Shown one piece after another: positions 8,003 through 12,037 of a stretch of 12,037 nt of DNA; position 1 is the stretch's first letter, and each line of letters starts with the position of its first letter. Source of the DNA: Actinomycetota bacterium (lineage in GTDB: Bacteria; Actinomycetota; Actinomycetes; Actinomycetales; Microbacteriaceae). The stretch covers positions 1 to 12,037 of the forward strand of contig JAHIOK010000400.1 in assembly GCA_018895315.1 (NCBI GenBank), given 5' to 3'. A program made the translations under genes and the position numbers. Below the pieces are notes generated by a model that had not been told where the DNA came from, ran no database searches, and worked only from the letters and a program-made list of their open reading frames with translations.

Positions 8003-9360
8003 CAGCGGACGCCCCCCGTGATGGTGGCGGGGGCATCCATGGTCGTCTTCTTGTCGTTGCGCGCGAGCAGCACCATGAGCACGGCCGAGATCAGCATGAA
8101 GACGCCGACGATGATCATCGGTACCTCATAGCCGCCGGTCCAGTCGTGCACGGCGCCCGTGATGTACGGCGCACTGAAGCCCGCCAGGTTGCCGATGGTG
8201 TTGATCAGCGCGACACCGGCCGCAGCGGCGACCCCGGTGAGGAACTTCGTCGGCAGTGTCCAGAAGTTGGGCAGTGCCGCGAAGATCGCCATCGCGGTGA
8301 TGGTGATGACGGCGATGGTCGCCGCAGGAGAACCGGCGAACAGGGCGAGCGGGATCGAGATCGCGCCGACCACTGCGGGGACGGCGATGTGCCAGGTCTT
8401 GAGACCGCGCTTGGAGGCATCCTTCGACCAGAAGTACATTGCGATCGCGGCGGGCAAATAGGGGATTGCGGTGATCAGGCCCTGCTGGAACACATCGAAC
8501 GTCGCGCCCGTCTCCGACTGGAAGCCCTTGATGATCGTCGGCAGGAAGAATGCCAACGCGTAGAGACCGTAGATGAAGCCGAAGTAGATGAAGGAGAGCA
8601 TCCAGACGCGACCGCTGCTAAAAGCGAAGCGCGCCGAGACGTGCTTCTCGCTCTTCTCGGTGGCCGCGCGCTCGGCGGTCAGGGCATCGGTCAGCCACAC
8701 CTGTTCGGAGGGGGAGAGCCACTTCGCGTCGGACGGCTTGTCTTTCAGGTAGAACCAGGCGATGACACCCACGATGATCGCCGGGATGGCGACGCCCAGG
8801 AACATGAAGCGCCAGCCTTCGAGGCCGAAGAAGACATCGTGCTGCTGGATGAGCGCGCCCGCGAGCGGGGCTCCGATCACGGTGGTGAGCGGCTGTGCCA
8901 GGTAGAAGAGCATCAAGACGCGACCGCGGTACTGCGCCGGAACCCACAGGCTCAGGAACAGGATCGCGCCGGGGAAGAAGCCGGCTTCTGCGACACCCAG
9001 CAGGAAGCGGAGCACGACGAGTTGCTCGAAGTTCTGCACCCATGTGAACAGGAGCGCGACGATGCCCCAGCTCACCATGATGCGCGAGAGCCAGCGGCGG
9101 GCGCCGAAGCGGTGCAGCGCGAGGTTGGACGGCACCTCGAGCAGGATGTAGCCGATGAAGAACACGCCCGACGCGAACCCGAACTGGGCGGCGCTCAGAG
9201 CGAGGTCGGTGTTCATGCCGTTGGGGGCGGCGAAACCGATCGCTGTGCGGTCGAGGAAGTTGATGAAGAACATCAACGCCACGAAGGGTACGAGGCGCAA
9301 TGACACTTTCCTGATGGCAGAGCGCGCGACATCCGGCGCGGGGGTCTGGGTGGTGGCCAC
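8002..9360 (-). CDS. MFS transporter, anion:cation symporter type, probable D-apionate importer
   Basis: This is a 452-residue integral membrane protein with about twelve hydrophobic helices and a charged central loop (about 210-255). The first helix ends in INFLDRTAIGFAA (33-45), the hallmark of the anion:cation symporter family that imports sugar acids such as galactonate, glucarate and rhamnonate. The C-terminal tail is charged and cytoplasmic. The GTG at 9360 is preferred: GGAG lies five bases upstream; a TTG at 9375 in frame would add five residues but has no good site. As first gene of the operon it is the expected uptake step; family preference points to an organic anion, D-apionate, rather than neutral apiose, which is inference. 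L-threonate-like acids are alternatives. Its stop overlaps lerK by one base. Confidence 0.87.
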   Translation of the reverse strand: MATTQTPAPDVARSAIRKVSLRLVPFVALMFFINFLDRTAIGFAAPNGMNTDLALSAAQFGFASGVFFIGYILLEVPSNLALHRFGARRWLSRIMVSWGIVALLFTWVQNFEQLVVLRFLLGVAEAGFFPGAILFLSLWVPAQYRGRVLMLFYLAQPLTTVIGAPLAGALIQQHDVFFGLEGWRFMFLGVAIPAIIVGVIAWFYLKDKPSDAKWLSPSEQVWLTDALTAERAATEKSEKHVSARFAFSSGRVWMLSFIYFGFIYGLYALAFFLPTIIKGFQSETGATFDVFQQGLITAIPYLPAAIAMYFWSKDASKRGLKTWHIAVPAVVGAISIPLALFAGSPAATIAVITITAMAIFAALPNFWTLPTKFLTGVAAAAGVALINTIGNLAGFSAPYITGAVHDWTGGYEVPMIIVGVFMLISAVLMVLLARNDKKTTMDAPATITGGVR

Positions 9361-9419
9361 GGGGACTCCGATCAATCGACAGTGATTTCTGGGGGCGATC
9401 GAACGGCGACCGCTCGGCT

Positions 9420-9448
9420 AGTTTGGCAAACCGGTTGACCAATTGCAA
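9420..9448 (-). promoter_or_regulatory. possible promoter of the apionate operon
   Basis: On the minus strand, TTGCAA (9448-9443) and CAAACT (9425-9420) are separated by 17 bases, a plausible -35/-10 pair. The spacer is almost exactly the 20-bp palindrome, so a bound regulator would block it. Neither hexamer is close to consensus, so confidence is low. The implied 5' untranslated region is about 50 bases. Confidence 0.35.
9423..9442. promoter_or_regulatory. 20-bp palindromic operator, probably for the divergent GntR regulator
   Basis: TTGGCAAACC followed by GGTTGACCAA is an inverted repeat with 16 of 20 positions symmetric (two mismatched pairs) and a perfect AACCGGTT core at 9429-9436. It is the only such element noticed in the intergenic regions. 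It lies between the divergent transporter and regulator genes and over the candidate operon promoter, the usual position of a FadR-type autoregulatory operator. GntR-family binding is inferred from position and symmetry. Confidence 0.65.
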
Positions 9449-9471
9449 GCAGGAAGATGGATTCTCCGCGG

Positions 9472-9477
9472 TAGATT
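9472..9477 (+). promoter_or_regulatory. -10 box of probable leaderless promoter for the GntR regulator
   Basis: TAGATT is followed by six bases (GTGGGC) and the ATG at 9484. This favours a leaderless transcript starting at the ATG and argues against the in-frame GTG at 9478. No proper Shine-Dalgarno sequence precedes either codon. Confidence 0.5.
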
Positions 9478-9483
9478 GTGGGC

Positions 9484-10221
9484 ATGCCCGCCTACCCCGG
9501 TGATCGCTCGGCCGAGATCACGGCCGCCCTGGGTGCGCTTCCTAGCGGCTCTCCGGTGTCGGAGGTGGCGCGGCGTCTGCTCGACCTGTTCACGGGTGGA
9601 TCGATCGCCCCCGGCACGCGGCTGCCACCCGAACGCCAGCTCGCCGCGACCCTCGAGGTCGGGCGATCCGCGGTGCGTGAAGCCCTCGCCGCCCTCGAAA
9701 TCCTCGGCATCGTCGATGTGCGCCCCGGTTCAGGCACTTATCTGCGTGGCACCGCCAGCTCACTCCTGCCGCAGACACTGCGGTGGGGGCTGTTGATCGG
9801 AGAGCGCAACACCGCCGAGCTCCTCGAGTTGCGGTCGGGGCTTGAGATCTACGTCGCGCGCCTGGCCGCGGCGCGCGTGGACGCCACGGCCCTCGCCACT
9901 CTCGGCGCACACGTCGCACGGATGCGCGCCGCGGCAGACGACCTCGGTGCGTTCGCCCGCGCCGACCTCGACTTCCACCACGCGCTCGCCGAAACCGCGG
10001 GAAACGCCGTGCTCATCGACACGCTCCACGTTGTCCGCTCACTGCTTCAGGTCTACGCCGACCGTGCCGTCCATGACCACGCCGAAGCCCGCATCGCGAT
10101 CGACGAGCACGACGCCGTCTACCAGGCGCTGGCCCGCGGTGACGAGGATGCTGCGGCCTCGGCGATGGCGATCCATATGGCCACCGCATCCCGTCGCCTC
10201 GCGACCGAGGCCGGGCGGTAG
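9484..10221 (+). CDS. FadR-family GntR transcriptional regulator of the apionate operon
   Basis: This 245-residue regulator has an N-terminal winged helix-turn-helix (about 25-90) with PGTRLPPERQLAATLEVGRS (43-62) and the R-P-G-S-G-T wing (80-85). A C-terminal helical FCD effector domain (about 95-240) follows. Likely metal ligands of that domain are D161 and H165 (DLDFH), H209 (DEHD) and H231 (AIHM), as in FadR members that sense carboxylic acids through a bound metal. It is divergent from the sugar operon, with the 20-bp palindrome between, so it is probably a repressor relieved by a pathway intermediate such as D-apionate or 3-oxo-isoapionate (inference). Numbering is from the ATG at 9484; a GTG at 9478 would add two residues. 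Confidence 0.88.
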   Translation: MPAYPGDRSAEITAALGALPSGSPVSEVARRLLDLFTGGSIAPGTRLPPERQLAATLEVGRSAVREALAALEILGIVDVRPGSGTYLRGTASSLLPQTLRWGLLIGERNTAELLELRSGLEIYVARLAAARVDATALATLGAHVARMRAAADDLGAFARADLDFHHALAETAGNAVLIDTLHVVRSLLQVYADRAVHDHAEARIAIDEHDAVYQALARGDEDAAASAMAIHMATASRRLATEAGR

Positions 10222-10241
10222 CTTTCGGGGTCTGCCGGGTC

Positions 10242-10399
10242 CGGGGCCGACCGCACGCGACTCTTCGCGCATTTGCGGACACCCGCGCCTGCCGCTCCCC
10301 GTGCACAACTCCTCCACTCCGGCCTCCTCAGGGACTCCGGGGCTGTTTCTGCCCTCTGCGGTTGAGGATTGGAGGAGTTGTGCGGGGCCGATCGCACGC
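10242..10399. repeat. pair of 17-bp direct repeats flanking the inverted repeat
   Basis: CGGGGCCGACCGCACGC at 10242-10258 recurs at 10383-10399 with one change (C to T). The first copy lies 38 bases before the inverted repeat; the second overlaps its last GGGG. The pair may mark the borders of a duplicated or inserted element, or be chance in GC-rich DNA. Confidence 0.45.
10297..10387. repeat. long imperfect inverted repeat (REP-like hairpin) between regulator and oxidase genes
   Basis: The 254-base gap 10222-10475 holds two 18-base arms, 10303-10320 (GCACAACTCCTCCACTCC) and 10366-10383, complementary at 17 of 18 positions. CCCC (10297-10300) and GGGG (10384-10387) extend the stem past a two-base bulge. 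Within the 45-base loop, CCTCA (10326-10330) could alternatively pair with TGAGG (10363-10367). There is no T-run after it on either strand, so a classical terminator is unlikely, though it could end the regulator transcript. It resembles an intergenic palindromic repeat. Confidence 0.7.
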
Positions 10400-10463
10400 A
10401 CCGGCGTCGGCGGTCCGGGCTGGCGGTCGGGCGGGGGCGCCGGTAGCTCGCTCGCGGCGGGAG

Positions 10464-10469
10464 TAGCGT
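10464..10469 (+). promoter_or_regulatory. -10 box of probable leaderless promoter for the alditol-oxidase gene
   Basis: TAGCGT is followed by six bases (GGGAAG) and the ATG at 10476, the same layout as upstream of the regulator and the cupin. No clear -35 element is visible. Confidence 0.45.
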
Positions 10470-10475
10470 GGGAAG

Positions 10476-11732
10476 ATGCGTCAGAACTGGGCCGGAACCT
10501 ACGAGTACACGGCGCCGCGGATCGTCGCGGCCACTTCGATCGAAGAAGTGCGGCGTGCCGTGACCAGCGGTGGCCGAGTCCACGCGCTCGGCACACGTCA
10601 TTCCTTCACCGACCTGCCCGATACCGCCGGCACTCTGATCGATGTGTCAGGAATGGCCCCCGAGTTCGCGCTCGACGAGGCGGCGCGCACCGTCACGGTG
10701 AGCGCCGGCACCCGCTACGGAGTCCTCGCGATGTGGCTCGACGCCCGCGGCTGGGCCCTGCACAACCTCGGATCTCTGCCGCACATATCCGTCGGCGGGG
10801 CCATCGCGACCGCCACCCACGGTTCGGGTGATCGCAACGGGGTGCTCACGACCGCGGTGCGCGGCATCCGATACGTCGGCGGCGACGGCGACCTTCACTA
10901 CGTGCACCGCGGTGACCCCGACTTCGACGCGCTCGCGGTGGGACTCGGCGCATACGGCGTGACCGTCGCTGTGACCCTCGAGATCCAGCCCTCGTATCGC
11001 GCGCGGCAGGACATCTACCGCGGCCTCACCTGGGAGGCCCTGTTCGAGCAGTTCGACCAGGTCACCGGCGCCGGGTACAGCGTGTCGGTGTTCACGCAGT
11101 GGGATGCCGCCGACCTGGGTCACATCTGGGTGAAGACGCGCCTCGACACCGACGCCGATGTCGTGCCCGACGAACTCGCCGGCGCGCTCCGAGACCGGGT
11201 CGTGGGCCCCGCACTCACGCCGGTGCTGGAGAGCAACGTCACCGAGCAGGGCGGGGTCCCGGGGCCGTGGATGCTGCGGCTCCCGCATTTCCGACTCGAC
11301 GCGGAACCGTCCTACGGCGATGAGATCCAGACCGAGTATTTCGTGCGCCGCGAAGACGGACCCGCTGCGCTCCGGTCCATGCTCGCGCTCGCGCCGGCGA
11401 TCCGCCCGCACCTGCTGGTGAGCGAACTGCGCACGGCGGCCGCCGACGGGCTCTGGCTGAGCGGGGCATACCAGCGCGACATCCTCGCGATCCACTTCAC
11501 TTGGCGCAACGACCCGGTGGGTGTCGGATCGGTGCTGCCCGCGATCGAGGCGGCGCTCGCCCCGTTCGATGCGCGACCGCACTGGGGCAAGGTGCACGGG
11601 TTCGATGCGGGTCGGCGTGCGGCAGTGCATCCGCGGCTCGCCGACGCGCGCGCGGTCTTCGAGCGACTCGACCCGGAGGGCCTGTTCGTCAACGCGCATC
11701 TCGAACGCAACGGCGTGCGCGAGTCGCGCTGA
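10476..11732 (+). CDS. FAD-linked alditol (xylitol) oxidase-like protein
   Basis: This 418-residue flavoprotein is of the vanillyl-alcohol-oxidase fold, the same length as I recall for Streptomyces alditol oxidase AldO. The FAD domain comes first: HALGTRHSF (36-44) supplies the histidine (H42) expected to bind FAD covalently; VGGAIATATHGSG (106-118) is the pyrophosphate-binding stretch. The C-terminal cap and active site retain E317-L-R319 in a S-E-L-R-T context, LWLSGAY (326-332) and K372 (HWGKVHG), matching the Glu/Arg/Lys set of AldO. Such enzymes oxidise a terminal hydroxyl of polyols with O2, giving H2O2. It has its own apparent leaderless promoter and does not share the operon, but sits next to its regulator, so a role with apiitol, threitol or erythritol is conceivable. 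D-arabinono-lactone oxidase-type activity is a less likely alternative. Confidence 0.83.
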   Translation: MRQNWAGTYEYTAPRIVAATSIEEVRRAVTSGGRVHALGTRHSFTDLPDTAGTLIDVSGMAPEFALDEAARTVTVSAGTRYGVLAMWLDARGWALHNLGSLPHISVGGAIATATHGSGDRNGVLTTAVRGIRYVGGDGDLHYVHRGDPDFDALAVGLGAYGVTVAVTLEIQPSYRARQDIYRGLTWEALFEQFDQVTGAGYSVSVFTQWDAADLGHIWVKTRLDTDADVVPDELAGALRDRVVGPALTPVLESNVTEQGGVPGPWMLRLPHFRLDAEPSYGDEIQTEYFVRREDGPAALRSMLALAPAIRPHLLVSELRTAAADGLWLSGAYQRDILAIHFTWRNDPVGVGSVLPAIEAALAPFDARPHWGKVHGFDAGRRAAVHPRLADARAVFERLDPEGLFVNAHLERNGVRESR

Positions 11733-11748
11733 GGGGATCGGCGCTGTC

Positions 11749-11769
11749 GCGGGCCGGGTCCCGGTCCGT
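11749..11769. terminator. candidate bidirectional GC hairpin terminator
   Basis: In the 46-base gap between two convergent stops, GGGCCGG (11751-11757), loop GTC and CCGGTCC (11761-11767) form a stem of seven pairs including one G-T, extendable by one C-G and one G-T pair. There is no U-run, which is common for high-GC actinobacteria. Confidence 0.5.
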
Positions 11770-11778
11770 CGTCCAGCG

Positions 11779-12037
11779 TCAGCCGCGGTGCGGAGTCGGC
11801 CGCAGAGCCTGCTCGCGGGCGATGATGATCGGACGCTCGCCGGGCAGCGGGATCGGCGTGGTCGCGGCGACTTCGTCGCTGAACTCCTCGGGCGAGACGA
11901 TCTCGAGCGGACGCGTCTCGTCGATCGTCAGGCGGAACCGCTTGCTCTCGTGACGGTGCAGCCGACCCGACACCATGACCCACGTGATGCCGACGGTACA
12001 CGCGGCCAGTCCGCCGACAGCTCCGAGCTGGATCGCC
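11779..12037 (-). CDS. unidentified membrane protein, C-terminal fragment
   Basis: The reading frame is open to the right edge; 85 residues are visible before the TGA at 11779-11781. The first twenty (AIQLGAVGGLAACTVGITWV) form a good transmembrane helix. A polar tail with HRHESKRF follows, then an acidic and proline-rich region, ending in RPTPHRG. By the positive-inside rule the basic stretch after the helix suggests a cytoplasmic tail. An ATG at 11976 falls after the helix and is probably internal. I do not recognise the family. It converges on the oxidase gene and shows no link to sugar catabolism. Confidence 0.6.
   Translation of the reverse strand, partial: AIQLGAVGGLAACTVGITWVMVSGRLHRHESKRFRLTIDETRPLEIVSPEEFSDEVAATTPIPLPGERPIIIAREQALRPTPHRG

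Noticed and set aside
7882..9303. Plus-strand open frame of about 470 codons opposite the MFS gene
   Set aside because: The translation is a charged, low-complexity string rich in Glu, Asp, Arg, Gly and His, the expected complement of hydrophobic transmembrane codons; no fold or ribosome binding site is seen.
10222..10475. Small open frames in the regulator-oxidase gap
   Set aside because: None has a start signal or recognisable product; the region is explained by the inverted repeat and the oxidase promoter.

Overview
The window is high-G+C DNA with dense, overlapping genes, frequent GTG/TTG starts and several apparently leaderless transcripts. Together with the HNH-nuclease tail at the left edge, this suggests an actinobacterium, most likely of the Microbacteriaceae (Microbacterium-like); the genus is inference. 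It is a chromosomal-style catabolic locus. I saw no insertion sequence, phage gene, tRNA, rRNA or CRISPR array.

Layout. Positions 1-199 hold the C-terminal end of a plus-strand HNH endonuclease. Convergent to it is a small cupin gene (289-717, minus) that appears to have its own leaderless promoter. Next comes one long minus-strand operon, read from 9360 down to 782: MFS transporter, L-erythrulose kinase (LerK), D-erythrulose-4-phosphate isomerase (DerI), L-erythrulose-1-phosphate isomerase (LerI), 3-oxo-isoapionate decarboxylase (OiaC), D-apionate oxidoisomerase (ApnO), an SDR dehydrogenase and D-apionate lactonase (ApnL). The first six genes overlap at every junction (1, 8, 1, 4 and 4 bases). 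The last two follow after gaps of 8 and 48 bases. A FadR-type GntR regulator (9484-10221, plus) is divergent from the operon, and a 20-bp palindrome lies in the shared upstream region. After a 254-bp gap carrying a long inverted repeat there is an alditol-oxidase-like flavoprotein (10476-11732, plus). It converges, across a GC hairpin, on the C-terminus of an unidentified membrane protein at the right edge.

How it works together. The operon spells out a full route for the plant branched-chain sugar apiose, or its acid. The SDR may oxidise D-apiose (inference); ApnL opens D-apionolactone to D-apionate; ApnO oxidises and rearranges this to 3-oxo-isoapionate; OiaC decarboxylates it to L-erythrulose; LerK, LerI and DerI turn that into D-erythrose 4-phosphate for the pentose phosphate pathway. 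The individual enzyme families are known from published D-apionate and tetritol catabolism work. What is notable here is their combination in one translationally coupled actinobacterial operon, with an SDR where a Gfo/Idh-type apiose dehydrogenase would be expected, an anion-type MFS importer, and a nearby alditol oxidase that might feed in a polyol such as apiitol. All functional calls are by recognition of sequence features; no database search was possible.
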